A stretch of 47,819 nucleotides of DNA. Origin: an uncultured Granulosicoccaceae bacterium. GTDB taxonomy: Bacteria; Pseudomonadota; Gammaproteobacteria; Granulosicoccales; Granulosicoccaceae. Under the pieces are notes generated by a model. The model saw nothing but the letters and a program-made list of their open reading frames with translations, was not told where the DNA came from and ran no database searches. The position numbers and the translations under genes are program-made. Below, one piece after another: positions 16,503-25,807 of the stretch; the stretch's first letter is position 1; the number at the start of each line of letters is the position of its first letter. Location: positions 1-47,819 of the forward strand of contig CALLBO010000008.1 in NCBI GenBank assembly GCA_937998875.1, read 5' to 3'.

Positions 16503-17582
16503 ATGAAAAAAGTAACCACATTGCTTGCTGCCGGTCTTGCCGCAGCAGTAGGTGTTGCTAACGCTGCCGATTCAATCACTGTTGTTTCATGGGGTGGTGC
16601 TTACACCAAGTCACAGGTTGAGGCGTACCATAAACCGTGGATGGCAGCGACAGGTAACACTGTTGTGTCAGAAGACTACAACGGCGGCCTTTCAGAAGTG
16701 AAAGCCCAGGTTGAAGCTGGAAACGTCAAGTGGGATCTTGTAGACGTAGAACTTTCAGACGCCATTCGGGGTTGTGATGAAGGTCTGCTTGAAGAGATCA
16801 ACATTGATGACTTCCCTGCCGGTGCCGATGGCACTCCTGCCGCGGATGACTTCCTTCCAGGTACCTACACAGACTGTGCAGTTGCCAACATCGTGTGGTC
16901 AACTATCTATGCCTATGATGCTTCGAAGATGGAAGATGGCCCGTCTACTATTGCTGACTTCTTTGATACGGCCAAGTTCCCGGGTAAGCGCGGACTTCGC
17001 AAGAACCCAAAAGCTAACCTTGAAATGGCATTGATGGCTGATGGTGTTGCTGCTGATGAAGTTTACAGCGTGCTTGAAACAGAAGAAGGCATTGAGCGTG
17101 CATTCGCAAAGCTTGATTCTATCAAGGGTGATGTTGTCTGGTGGGAAGCAGGTGCACAACCTCCACAGCTATTAGCTGACGGTGAAGTTGCAATGACTAC
17201 TGCTTACAACGGTCGTATTTTTAACGCTGTTGCCTCAGAAGATAAGCCTTTTGAAATTGTTTGGGATGGGCAGATCTGGGATCTCGATCTTTGGGTTATG
17301 CCTAAAGGTGCACCAAACAAAGAAGCTGCTATGGACTTCATGAAGTACTCAACCGGTACTGAAGCACTGGCAGCACAGGCTAGCTGGATCTCTTATGGTC
17401 CTGCGCGCAAATCATCTTCTCCTCTTGTGGGTTCTTTCCACAACAAACCTGAACTTGAGATGGCGAGCCACATGCCTACTTCTCCGGATAACCTGAAAAA
17501 TGCACTCCAGAACAACTTCGATTTCTGGGCAGATAATCAGGATCAGCTGAACGAACAGTTCAACGCCTGGCTAGCTCAATAA
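16503..17582 (+). CDS. periplasmic substrate-binding protein, PotD-like
   Basis: Encodes 359 residues. The signal peptide is MKKVTTLLAAGLAAAVGVANA, cleaved before AD. The mature domain begins SITVVSWGGAYTKSQ, typical of the PotD/opine-type extracellular solute-binding family. WDLVDVELSDAIRGCDEGL and AYNGRIFNAV are consistent with ligand-site strands of that family. A strong CGAGGA ribosome site precedes the start. It is flanked by hairpins at 16464-16485 and 17599-17623, an arrangement that commonly allows excess binding protein over the membrane components. Linkage to soxBDAG suggests an N-methylated amine, betaine derivative or polyamine-like ligand; this is inference. Confidence 0.92.
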   Translation: MKKVTTLLAAGLAAAVGVANAADSITVVSWGGAYTKSQVEAYHKPWMAATGNTVVSEDYNGGLSEVKAQVEAGNVKWDLVDVELSDAIRGCDEGLLEEINIDDFPAGADGTPAADDFLPGTYTDCAVANIVWSTIYAYDASKMEDGPSTIADFFDTAKFPGKRGLRKNPKANLEMALMADGVAADEVYSVLETEEGIERAFAKLDSIKGDVVWWEAGAQPPQLLADGEVAMTTAYNGRIFNAVASEDKPFEIVWDGQIWDLDLWVMPKGAPNKEAAMDFMKYSTGTEALAAQASWISYGPARKSSSPLVGSFHNKPELEMASHMPTSPDNLKNALQNNFDFWADNQDQLNEQFNAWLAQ

Positions 17583-17598
17583 GCTGTTGTTAAAAGTT

Positions 17599-17630
17599 CG
17601 CCCCGGAGATTCTCTCCGGGGCGTTTACTT
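17599..17630 (+). terminator. terminator-like hairpin after the binding-protein gene
   Basis: CGCCCCGGAGA (17599-17609) pairs perfectly with TCTCCGGGGCG (17613-17623) around a TTC loop, followed by TTTACTT. The 11-bp GC-rich stem and short T stretch suggest partial termination or 3'-end protection of the binding-protein mRNA, with read-through into the permease genes. Confidence 0.7.
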
Positions 17631-17657
17631 AATGTTATTTAGGCAGCCTGGTAATTT

Positions 17658-18899
17658 ATGACCTCAACAGCCGATGTCATCGATGACAAACTCCTGCAAA
17701 AGCGTCTTGATAAGGCGATGTTCAATCGCAGGCTCAGAGCCTTTTTGTTGGTGCTGCCCATCCTGCTGTTTCTGCTAGTCGTATTTATCATCCCGATCGC
17801 TTATTTTCTATTTCAGGGTATTTACGACAAAACTTTTTCTTCTATCATGCCGCAAACGACAGAAGTTCTGTCTGAGTGGGATGGTACTTCCGAGCCAACC
17901 GAAGAAATGTTTGCGGCCCTTGCCGCTGACATGGTCCTGGCGAGGGAGAACAAAACCATTGGTAAAGTAGCAACGCGAGTTAACCGGGACAAGCCAGGAT
18001 CCCGTTCGTTGTTCACTTCAACTGCGCGCAAAGTATCCAAGCTTGAAGCGCCGTTTAAAGAGAGCCTTCCCGATGTAAAAGACAAGTGGAACGATATCGA
18101 AGTCTGGCAGGCAATGAAAACGGCTTCCAGGAAGTTTACACCTGGGTACTATGCCGCAGCACTTGATTTGAAGCTGGAAAGTGATGGATCAATAGTACGG
18201 CAGGATGAAAAGCGGCGTATTCATATGATCCTTATGAAGCGAACGTTGCAAATTTCATTTCTGGTGACGGTATTTTGCCTGATGCTGGGTTACCCGATTG
18301 CCTATCTTCTGGCGACATTGCCGGCTAAAACATCCAACCTTTTGTTAATCCTGGTGTTGCTGCCGTTCTGGACTTCCATTCTGGTGCGTACCACGGCATG
18401 GATCGCCATGCTGCAGGCACAAGGTGTCGTTAATGATCTGCTGGTGTTTTTCGGTATCACCGCAGACGATGCGCGTTTCTCACTGATCTATAACAAGCTG
18501 GGTACACTGATCGCAATGACCCATATTCTGCTGCCATTTATGATTCTGCCATTGTACTCAGTAATGAAGGGTATACCGCCGAGCTATGTTCGCGCGGCAA
18601 AAAGCCTGGGTGCGACTAACTGGACAGCATTCTGGCGCATCTATGCACCACAGACCATTCCCGGGGTAGGTGCCGGTGCGATCCTGGTTTTCATTGTTGC
18701 CATCGGTTACTACATTACCCCGGCGCTGGTGGGTGGCCAGGAAGGCACAATGATATCCAACACCATTGATGGCCACATGCGGCAATCACTTAACTGGAAT
18801 CTTGCGGCAGCTTTGGCTGGTGTGTTGATGATAGTGGTGTTATCTCTCTACTGGCTCTATGACCGAATCGTCGGTATAGACAACATGAAACTAGGCTAG
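17658..18899 (+). CDS. ABC importer permease 1, PotB-type with a large periplasmic insertion
   Basis: Encodes 413 residues, longer than the usual ~285 of PotB. TM1 lies at about 28-53. About 140 residues with no membrane segment follow (IYDKTFSSIMPQ to RRIHMILMKR), and then the normal five-helix core from residue 195. The EAA-type cytoplasmic loop (YVRAAKSLGATNWTAFWRIY) is present for coupling to the ATPase. The long first loop is predicted periplasmic and is seen in a subgroup of opine/polyamine-type permeases. It is followed 5 nt later by the second permease gene. Confidence 0.9.
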   Translation: MTSTADVIDDKLLQKRLDKAMFNRRLRAFLLVLPILLFLLVVFIIPIAYFLFQGIYDKTFSSIMPQTTEVLSEWDGTSEPTEEMFAALAADMVLARENKTIGKVATRVNRDKPGSRSLFTSTARKVSKLEAPFKESLPDVKDKWNDIEVWQAMKTASRKFTPGYYAAALDLKLESDGSIVRQDEKRRIHMILMKRTLQISFLVTVFCLMLGYPIAYLLATLPAKTSNLLLILVLLPFWTSILVRTTAWIAMLQAQGVVNDLLVFFGITADDARFSLIYNKLGTLIAMTHILLPFMILPLYSVMKGIPPSYVRAAKSLGATNWTAFWRIYAPQTIPGVGAGAILVFIVAIGYYITPALVGGQEGTMISNTIDGHMRQSLNWNLAAALAGVLMIVVLSLYWLYDRIVGIDNMKLG

Positions 18900-18904
18900 A
18901 ACAG

Positions 18905-19810
18905 ATGGCACTTCCAGCATATGCAGGGTGGGGTGAGCGAGTCTGGTACTACGCTTTTCGCTTCATTTGTTTTTTGATCTTTGTATTTTTAATCTCACCG
19001 ATCCTGATCGTCCTGCCGTTAAGTTTTAATGTTGAACCGTACTTTTCATTTACACCGGGTATGCTTGCAGGTGACCCGGATGCGTATTCCTTGCGGTGGT
19101 ACAAAGATATCCTTACCAATGGTATGGCCAACCCCGAGGCCACAACCGGCTGGTGGGCAGATGTCTGGAACAACGCGCAATGGATTCGATCCATGCGCAA
19201 CAGTTTCTTTATCGGTTTCTTTGCGACGCTGATCGCAACAGCACTGGGTACGATGGCAGCAGTTGGCCTGAGTCGCTCTGAGATGCCATTCAAGAAAAAG
19301 ATCATGGCATTTTTAATATCGCCACTCATCGTGCCACTTGTCGTAACTGCTGCGGGTACATTCAGGGCCTTCAGTGAGCTTGGTCTTGCCTATACTCATT
19401 TGGGCGTAATCCTGGCTCATGCCATTCTCGGTATTCCGTTTGTGATTATCACCGTGACTGCAACGCTTGTAGGTTTTGATAACAGTCTGGTGCAGGCGTC
19501 CTACAGCATGGGAGCAACGCCGCTTAAAACCTTTTTTCGGGTTCAGCTACCTTTGATTTTGCCTGGTGTAATTTCCGGTGCACTCTTCGCATTCGTCACT
19601 TCCTTTGATGAAGTCGTTGTGGTGATAGCCATGGCATCAGTCGAGCAACGCACTATCCCACGCCAGATGTTTTCCGGTATTCGTGAACAGATTTCTCCTA
19701 CCATTCTGGCGGTAGCAACCATCCTTGTTATAATCTCAATAGCGCTGTTGGCGACACTTGAAATGATCCGTCGTCGCGGTGAAAGACTACGTGGTGTGAC
19801 ACCCACGTAG
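18905..19810 (+). CDS. ABC importer permease 2, PotC-type
   Basis: Encodes 301 residues with six predicted membrane helices. The first is FICFLIFVFLISPILIVLPL. The EAA loop (LVQASYSMGATPLKTFFRVQ) contacts the ATPase, and a final helix (TILVIISIALLATLEMI) precedes a basic C-terminus. A periplasmic loop between TM1 and TM2 carries the partially conserved PEATTGWWADVW segment. It starts 5 nt after the stop of permease 1. Together with the ATPase and binding protein it completes the importer upstream of the sox genes. Confidence 0.92.
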   Translation: MALPAYAGWGERVWYYAFRFICFLIFVFLISPILIVLPLSFNVEPYFSFTPGMLAGDPDAYSLRWYKDILTNGMANPEATTGWWADVWNNAQWIRSMRNSFFIGFFATLIATALGTMAAVGLSRSEMPFKKKIMAFLISPLIVPLVVTAAGTFRAFSELGLAYTHLGVILAHAILGIPFVIITVTATLVGFDNSLVQASYSMGATPLKTFFRVQLPLILPGVISGALFAFVTSFDEVVVVIAMASVEQRTIPRQMFSGIREQISPTILAVATILVIISIALLATLEMIRRRGERLRGVTPT

Positions 19811-19834
19811 TTTCACATCAAAATACGTTAATAA

Positions 19835-19877
19835 GGCGCTGTTTAGTCGTTTTTGGAACATCGCGCCGATTCGTTTT
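19835..19877 (+). terminator. weak hairpin between permease and sox genes
   Basis: GGCGC-TGTT (19835-19843) pairs with AACA and GCGCC (19857-19867) with a 2-nt bulge. A T5 run follows at 19873-19877. It may give partial termination between the transporter genes and soxB; the evidence is modest. Confidence 0.3.
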
Positions 19878-19955
19878 TAACGACGATGCACCTGAATCCT
19901 GCCATCGCAGATGGCTGGCCCATCCTGCAGGCAATCCCGTTATATAGATGACTTT

Positions 19956-21200
19956 ATGAAAGCGTACTCTCTGTTTTCGCTGGCGCGTAACGCCATGTCA
20001 TATCATCGTAATTGGCAGCGGGCCTGGCGTAGTCCGGACCCGAAATCAAAATACGATGTCGTGATTATCGGTGGCGGTGGCCACGGTCTGGCGACGGCCT
20101 ATTATCTGGCTACCCAGTGCGGTATCAACAATGTGGCAGTCATTGAGAAGGGCTGGCTCGGTGGTGGTAACACCGGGCGAAATACCACGATTGTGCGCTC
20201 TAACTATCTGCTTGATGCATCTGCAGGTATGTATGAGCACGCGATGAAACTGTGGGAAGGCCTGTCACAGGAACTCAACTACAACGTCATGTTTTCTCAG
20301 CGCGGTCTTTTGCATCTGGCGCATAGTGTTCATGATATGCAGGAGATCGGTCGCCGCGGCAACGCAATTCATCTGAATGGGATCGACTCTGAATTTCTCA
20401 CACCTGAGCAGGTGAAAGAAATGCTGCCGATTATCAATTTGAACTGCCGCTACCCGGTGATGGGTGGATTGCTGCAAAAGCGTGGCGGTACTGCACGACA
20501 TGACGCGGTGGCATGGGGTTACGCACGCGGTGCAGATGCAGCAGGTGTTGATATTATTCAGAACTGCGAAGTGCGGGGTGTCAGAGTTGAAAGCAATACG
20601 GTTGTTGGTGTCGAGACGAGCCGCGGGTTTATCGGTGCGGGTAAGGTTGGTTCAGTCGCGGCCGGCCACAGCAGCGTGATAGCAGAGATGGCAGGTTTTA
20701 AAATGCCGCTCGAATGCTATCCGTTGCAGGCACTGGTATCAGAACCGATCAAGCCCATCATTGATTGCGTTGTGATGTCTAATGGAATTCATGTTTACGT
20801 TAGTCAATCTGATAAAGGTGAGCTTGTTGTAGGATCCGGTTCTGACGCTTATAACTCTTACTCTCAACGAGGTAGCTTTGACCTTATAGAGCACACGGTC
20901 GGACCGCTGTGCGAACTTTTTCCGTTGTTCTCACGCCTGCGCATGCTCAGACAATGGGCAGGTATTGTAGATGTCACCGTTGATCGTTCACCCATCCTTT
21001 CAAAGACACCGGTCAAGAACCTCTACTTTAACTGTGGTTGGGGAACTGGCGGTTTTAAGGCGACGCCCGGTAGTGGTCATGCGTTTGCACATTCAATAGC
21101 TGCAGGTGAGATGAATGAAATCGCTGCACCGTTTTCTATCGATCGATTTAACTCTGGTGCCCTCATTGACGAAGGTGCCGCAGCAGCGGTGGCGCATTAG
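19956..21200 (+). CDS. soxB: sarcosine oxidase beta subunit
   Basis: From the ATG at 19956 ([20 protein letters not shown]) the product is 414 residues, which fits known SoxB starts; the frame extends 15 codons upstream without support. A Rossmann FAD motif ([20 protein letters not shown]) and [20 protein letters not shown] are present. [17 protein letters not shown] contains His182, in the region where the heterotetrameric enzymes attach FMN covalently; the exact residue is inferred from family knowledge. This subunit oxidises sarcosine to the imine with release of hydrogen peroxide. A 261-bp repeat element starts right after the TAG stop. Confidence 0.95.
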   Translation: MKAYSLFSLARNAMSYHRNWQRAWRSPDPKSKYDVVIIGGGGHGLATAYYLATQCGINNVAVIEKGWLGGGNTGRNTTIVRSNYLLDASAGMYEHAMKLWEGLSQELNYNVMFSQRGLLHLAHSVHDMQEIGRRGNAIHLNGIDSEFLTPEQVKEMLPIINLNCRYPVMGGLLQKRGGTARHDAVAWGYARGADAAGVDIIQNCEVRGVRVESNTVVGVETSRGFIGAGKVGSVAAGHSSVIAEMAGFKMPLECYPLQALVSEPIKPIIDCVVMSNGIHVYVSQSDKGELVVGSGSDAYNSYSQRGSFDLIEHTVGPLCELFPLFSRLRMLRQWAGIVDVTVDRSPILSKTPVKNLYFNCGWGTGGFKATPGSGHAFAHSIAAGEMNEIAAPFSIDRFNSGALIDEGAAAAVAH

Positions 21201-21461
21201 TGTGCTGGAACAAACAAACTGCACATCTGAGTCGATTGTTCAATGTGCCATATGTTTTGGCGGGAGTTTGGAGGCTTAATATGGATCCAATTGCTAGCTG
21301 TTTCCGGTTGCACCTTGAATAACCGCCCCTGCGGGAGCTCGGCATTTGTCCCGCAACTGCGTTGAACCTCTTGATAAGGGAATGGCCATTGTCTGCGAGC
21401 TTCGCCTTGTTGCGGACCAAATGACAAACTCTCACATGCACACTTTATTTGATCCAGCACA
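21201..21461. mobile_element. MITE-like element with terminal inverted repeats, inside the sox operon
   Basis: The first 21 nt (TGTGCTGGAACAAACAAACT and G) match the reverse complement of 21441-21461 at 18 positions. Over 31 ungapped positions 25 match. The element begins at the nucleotide after the soxB stop and ends 2 nt before the soxD ATG. It contains no convincing coding frame; a 13-codon ATG frame behind GGAGG at 21260-21264 is the only small candidate. No target-site duplication is evident. It could be a non-autonomous transposon or a long RNA hairpin linking soxB and soxD. Confidence 0.5.
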
Positions 21462-21463
21462 CC

Positions 21464-21760
21464 ATGTTTATAATTAACTGCCCGTACTGTGGTGATCGAG
21501 ACCAGACAGAGTTTTCCTGTCACGGCGAAGCCCATATTCCACGGCCCACCAATACTGCAACGATGACCGATGAAGAGTGGGGCGACTACGTTTTCTTCCG
21601 TAGCAACCCCAAAGGCTATCATCGTGAACGCTGGCTGCATGATCATGGATGCAGGCGCTGGTTTAATGCGTTGCGTCATACAGTAACCGACGAATTTGTT
21701 GCGACTTATAAGGTGCAAGACCCACGGCCACAAATTCCCGGTGACGGAGATCAGTCATGA
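21464..21760 (+). CDS. soxD: sarcosine oxidase delta subunit
   Basis: From the ATG at 21464 the product is 98 residues starting MFIINCPYCG. Cys6, Cys9, His59 and Cys63 match the zinc ligands of the delta subunit of heterotetrameric sarcosine oxidases. The rest (WGDYVFFRSNPKGYHRERWL) is family-typical. A TTG at 21449 would lie inside the inverted-repeat element and is not needed. No clear Shine-Dalgarno is seen, because the element fills the upstream sequence. It overlaps soxA by 4 nt. Confidence 0.95.
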   Translation: MFIINCPYCGDRDQTEFSCHGEAHIPRPTNTATMTDEEWGDYVFFRSNPKGYHRERWLHDHGCRRWFNALRHTVTDEFVATYKVQDPRPQIPGDGDQS

Positions 21761-24700
21761 GCCAGTCGCAGCGATTGTCGCAAGGCGGCATGATTGATCG
21801 GAGCAAACCCATATCGTTTGCATTTGATGGCCGGCAATACACCGGCTATCAGGGTGACACTCTTGCATCTGCTCTGTTAGCCAATGGTGTCCGATTGATG
21901 GGGCGTAGTTTTAAGTATCACCGACCTCGTGGTGCTATTGCTGCAGGCTCTGAAGAGCCTAATGCGCTGGTGCAGCTTGAAACTGGTGCGTACACAGAAC
22001 CGAATACGCGTGCCACGTGTATAGAGTTATATGATGGTCTGGTGGCAAAGTCGCAGAACCGCTGGCCGAGTCTTGAGTTTGATATCGGCGCGGTAAACTC
22101 ATTAGTAGCACGCTTTCTGCCGGCGGGTTTCTACTACAAAACGTTTATGTGGCCGGCATCAATGTGGATGACTTATGAAAAGTTTATCCGCAAGGCGGCA
22201 GGTCTGGGTGTCAGTCCGGTGGAAGACGACCCTGACGTATATCACGGCACTTACGCGCACTGCGACGTGCTGGTGATCGGCGGTGGGCCCGCTGGAATAT
22301 CAGCAGCAACTGCGGCGGCAGGGAGTGGTGCACGGGTGATGTTGCTTGATGAAGGTAGCGAATACGGCGGTGCGCTCCTGGGCACATCTGACAACGCAGC
22401 TGCCAAAAGCTACATTGACAGTGCCTTGGGAGCACTTGGGCAAAGCGAAAACGTACGGTTACTCAGCCGCACCACGGCAACCGGCTACTACGACTACAAC
22501 TACATTACCGCACTTGAAAAAGTTACTGATCATCTTGGCCCCGGCAATGGCGGGGATGCACCACGGCAACGATTCTGGAAGATCCGCGCAAAGCAGGTAG
22601 TGATCGCAGCTGGCTCTATTGAACGCCCGTTGATATTTGCAGATAACGATCGTCCCGGGATGATGCTTGCCAACGCTGTTGGCGTTTATATAAATCGCTA
22701 CGGGGTGTTGCCAGGTAATGATGTTGTCGTTTTTACCAACAATGACAGCGCCTACCAGGTGGCGCTTGATGCGTCGGCAGCCGGTGCGACTGTGACTGTA
22801 GTTGATACCCGCCGCAATGTATCTGCAGATCTAAAATCAAAACTGGAACAGAACAATATTCGTTTGTTTGAAGGCCATGCAATTAGTTCAGTGCAGGGCG
22901 GCAAAGGTGTTGAGTCAGTGCGTATTATGGAGCTCTCTGCAGATGGGGAGTCTCTGCAAGGTCAGGCGTGGGAGATTGTCTGCACCTGTGTGGCTACCTC
23001 CGGTGGCTGGACCCCGTCATGCCATATGTTCAGTCAAAGCGGTGGCAAGTTAAAATACGAAGAGTCGATCGCAGGTTTTATCCCTGATTCATCGCGCGCT
23101 AAAAATTCATGTCCCAATGTGTCGGCGGGTTCCTGTAACGGCGTCTTCACCACGCAGGAATGTATAGCGCAGGGAGTTGAGGCGGGTATCAGTGCCGCAG
23201 GTGCTGCCGGCAGGTCCGGTTCTGTACCATCCGTCGATACTTTTGCAGTCAATGAAATTCCTCAGGGTGCTATTGCACCGTTGTGGCTGGTACCCACGGT
23301 ACATCCAGTCGGTGAGGGTAAGGCCAAACACTTTCATGATTTTCAGAATGATGTGACTGCGGCTGACATTCATCTGGCAGCAAGAGAAGGCTTTGTGTCT
23401 GTTGAGCATCTGAAACGTTATACCACTACGGGTATGGCAACTGATCAGGGTAAGACGTCAAACCTTAATGCGTTGGCAATTATGGCTAATATCCAGGGTG
23501 TATCAATACCAGAAGTTGGCACAACAACATTCCGCCCGCCTTATACGCCCTTAACGCTTGGCGCGGTTGGTGGTCAGGAGTCGCGTGAGCTGTTTATACA
23601 GGAACGAAAAACCCCAATGCACGAGCACCATGTAGCTAGCGGTGCCGTGTTTGAAGATGTCGGCGACTGGAAGCGTCCCTGGTACCTCCCTAAAGAGGGC
23701 GAAGATATGCATGCCGCAGTTCAGCGCGAGACACTGGCTGTGCGCGAATCTGTGGGAATGCTCGATGCATCGACACTCGGCAAAATCGATATTCAGGGTA
23801 AAGATGCCGTCAAACTGCTTGAAATGGTGTACACCAACAACTGGCAGAAGCTTGCTATCGGTTCCTGTCGCTATGGCCTGATGCTAAATGAACATGGCAT
23901 GATCTTCGACGATGGTGTAACCACCAGACTTGGTGAAAACCATTATCACATGACCACCACTACCGGTGGTGCTGCCCGTGTGATGAACTGGCTTGAAGAA
24001 TGGCTGCAGACTGAATGGCCCGAATGGGAGGTCTACTGCACCAGTGTTACTGAACAGTGGGCAGTATTGGCAATCAATGGACCGAAAGCGCGTGATCTCT
24101 TGCGGGATCTGACAGATATCGATGTATCTAAAGATGCGTTTCCGTTTATGACGATGCGTGAAGGCACAGTTGCCGATGTTCCTGCGCGTGTATACAGAAT
24201 CAGTTTTACCGGTGAGCTCTCTTATGAGATCAATGTGCCGGCGCGTTACGGTAAACATCTGATAGAAGCTTTAACTGAGGCCGGCAAGAAATATGATCTG
24301 GTGCCTTACGGTACAGAGACTATGCACGTACTGCGTGCTGAAAAGGGATTTATTATTGTTGGTCAGGATACAGACGGTACTGTTACACCGCATGATATGG
24401 ATATGGACTGGATTGTTTCAAAAACTAAAGAAGAGTATCTCGGTAATCGTGCGCAAGCGCGAGTGGATACTCGGCGCGAAAAACGGCCACAGCTGATTGG
24501 CTTATTGACGGAAGACCCTACGGTTGTGCTGCCTGAAGGTGCTCATATTGTTGCAGAAGTGCTGGATAAACCGCCAATGCCAACCATCGGCCATGTCACT
24601 TCAAGTTATATGAGTCCCAATGCAGGGCGATCTATTGCGCTTGCGTTGCTGCAAGATGGTATCAATCGCAAAGGTGAGACTGTATCGCTATCTATGATGG

Positions 24701-24774
24701 ACGGTACGGTGCATAAGGCAAAAGTCACTGATACTGTGTTTGTAGATAAAGAAGGAGTGCGTGTTCGTGGATAG
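21757..24774 (+). CDS. soxA: sarcosine oxidase alpha subunit
   Basis: Encodes 1005 residues, the normal size. The N-terminal domain (about 15-100) has the ferredoxin-like fold of this family (DGRQYTGYQGDTLASALLAN) without cluster cysteines. A Rossmann motif at about 170-200 (VLVIGGGPAGISAATAAA) binds the noncovalent nucleotide. A glycine-cleavage T-protein/aminomethyltransferase domain occupies about 610-990 (SVGMLDASTLGKIDIQGKDA; ISFTGELSYEINVP), where tetrahydrofolate accepts the C1 unit to give methylene-THF. It overlaps soxD by 4 nt and soxG by 14 nt, so the three are translationally coupled. No glyA, folD or purU is adjacent. Confidence 0.96.
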   Translation: MSQSQRLSQGGMIDRSKPISFAFDGRQYTGYQGDTLASALLANGVRLMGRSFKYHRPRGAIAAGSEEPNALVQLETGAYTEPNTRATCIELYDGLVAKSQNRWPSLEFDIGAVNSLVARFLPAGFYYKTFMWPASMWMTYEKFIRKAAGLGVSPVEDDPDVYHGTYAHCDVLVIGGGPAGISAATAAAGSGARVMLLDEGSEYGGALLGTSDNAAAKSYIDSALGALGQSENVRLLSRTTATGYYDYNYITALEKVTDHLGPGNGGDAPRQRFWKIRAKQVVIAAGSIERPLIFADNDRPGMMLANAVGVYINRYGVLPGNDVVVFTNNDSAYQVALDASAAGATVTVVDTRRNVSADLKSKLEQNNIRLFEGHAISSVQGGKGVESVRIMELSADGESLQGQAWEIVCTCVATSGGWTPSCHMFSQSGGKLKYEESIAGFIPDSSRAKNSCPNVSAGSCNGVFTTQECIAQGVEAGISAAGAAGRSGSVPSVDTFAVNEIPQGAIAPLWLVPTVHPVGEGKAKHFHDFQNDVTAADIHLAAREGFVSVEHLKRYTTTGMATDQGKTSNLNALAIMANIQGVSIPEVGTTTFRPPYTPLTLGAVGGQESRELFIQERKTPMHEHHVASGAVFEDVGDWKRPWYLPKEGEDMHAAVQRETLAVRESVGMLDASTLGKIDIQGKDAVKLLEMVYTNNWQKLAIGSCRYGLMLNEHGMIFDDGVTTRLGENHYHMTTTTGGAARVMNWLEEWLQTEWPEWEVYCTSVTEQWAVLAINGPKARDLLRDLTDIDVSKDAFPFMTMREGTVADVPARVYRISFTGELSYEINVPARYGKHLIEALTEAGKKYDLVPYGTETMHVLRAEKGFIIVGQDTDGTVTPHDMDMDWIVSKTKEEYLGNRAQARVDTRREKRPQLIGLLTEDPTVVLPEGAHIVAEVLDKPPMPTIGHVTSSYMSPNAGRSIALALLQDGINRKGETVSLSMMDGTVHKAKVTDTVFVDKEGVRVRG

Positions 24775-25318
24775 TCCTGTGATAGCAACTCCGTTAAGTG
24801 CTGTAAAAATTGATACTGATGGTTTTACGGCTTTAGAGCTTGGCCATATTAGCAAGATCAATCTGCGTGGCGACTTTGACAGTCCTGCAGTTGTCGGCGC
24901 GTTGACAACTTTGCTGGGTATGCAAACCGATCTGGCACCGAATACGTTTGTTAGTAACGGTGCTGCTACCTTATTCTGGTTGGGGCCAGACGAGCGTCTG
25001 GTCTACACAGACAGAGATCCGGATGCCATTATCAGTCAGTGGCGTAATCACACCGGTACGGGTGCGGTTGACGTCAGTGACTACTCAACTGTATTGAGAC
25101 TGAGCGGGCAAAAAGTCCGTGATGTTATTGCCAGCGGCGCACCATTTGATATGCATCCGGATAACTTCAGCGCCGGGCAGTGTGTGCAGACCCGTTTCGG
25201 CAATGCTTCAATTTTGCTGTCCAATCATGCAGACACGCCTGTGTTTCAATTGCAGGTACGCTGGAGCTTTGCTGAGTATGTGTTTAACTATATTGAGCGA
25301 GTTGTTAAATACGTTTGA
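24761..25318 (+). CDS. soxG: sarcosine oxidase gamma subunit
   Basis: Encodes 185 residues from GTG 24761, or 183 from GTG 24767. GAAGGAG at 24751-24757 gives 3 nt of spacing to the first and 9 nt to the second, so 24767 may be the real start. The protein resembles SoxG/YgfZ-GcvT-like gamma subunits (FWLGPDERLVYT; GTGAVDVSDYSTVLRLSG; CVQTRFGNASILL). It packs against the alpha subunit. Its start lies inside soxA, as usual in this operon. Confidence 0.9.
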   Translation: MFVDSPVIATPLSAVKIDTDGFTALELGHISKINLRGDFDSPAVVGALTTLLGMQTDLAPNTFVSNGAATLFWLGPDERLVYTDRDPDAIISQWRNHTGTGAVDVSDYSTVLRLSGQKVRDVIASGAPFDMHPDNFSAGQCVQTRFGNASILLSNHADTPVFQLQVRWSFAEYVFNYIERVVKYV

Positions 25319-25408
25319 TGTACCTGCCGATGAAGCCTCAGATGCAGAATCTTGAATTGTCGCTGTAAGAGGTGATAATAGAGTCTGCAGATATCGCAGG
25401 TTAGGTCG

Positions 25409-25777
25409 ATGAGTTCTGATATACGAGTTTTATTGATATTTATAGCTGTGCTGGCGCTTGGCGCATGCGCGCAAAGCGCTAAAAAAGCAGAAAGCAATAC
25501 GATACCCTTTGGCACTGTTAAGCCGGAAATAGATTTCTCTAGAGAAACACCTGGCTGTGAACTGGCAGCGGAGCGTATCGCTGATAATATCCAGGTGGGA
25601 ATGACGCTGGCTGATGTCAGGAGACTCGTTGGCCAGCCGCGTGTGATTGTGCCGGGCCGCTGGATCTGGAGTCCGGGCTTCGCATCTGATGGCCGCCCAA
25701 TGGTGCGCTATAAATTTGGTCCGGCAGATAATGATGTGCCAATAAGCGCATTCTCCACGGATAGCTTTGGTTGTTAG
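25409..25777 (+). CDS. small lipoprotein with a BamE/OmlA-like segment
   Basis: Encodes 122 residues. A signal sequence (VLLIFIAVLALGAC) ends in a lipobox with Cys20. IQVGMTLADVRRLVGQPRVI at about residues 62-81 has the GMTxxEVxxLxGxP pattern of BamE/SmpA/OmlA-like folds, followed by a strand pair around RWIWSPG and VRYKFGP. It is shorter than and distinct from BamE itself. It follows soxG by 90 nt and may be independent. Outer-membrane or periplasmic location is likely; the role is unknown. Confidence 0.75.
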   Translation: MSSDIRVLLIFIAVLALGACAQSAKKAESNTIPFGTVKPEIDFSRETPGCELAAERIADNIQVGMTLADVRRLVGQPRVIVPGRWIWSPGFASDGRPMVRYKFGPADNDVPISAFSTDSFGC

Positions 25778-25807
25778 CCTAGTGGGAAAGCCAACGGTTG
25801 TTTTCTA

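Noticed and set aside
21163..21733. Minus-strand frames of 92 and 178 codons over the soxB-soxD junction
   Set aside because: They run through soxD and the inverted-repeat element, show no recognisable domain and are antisense to well-supported genes.
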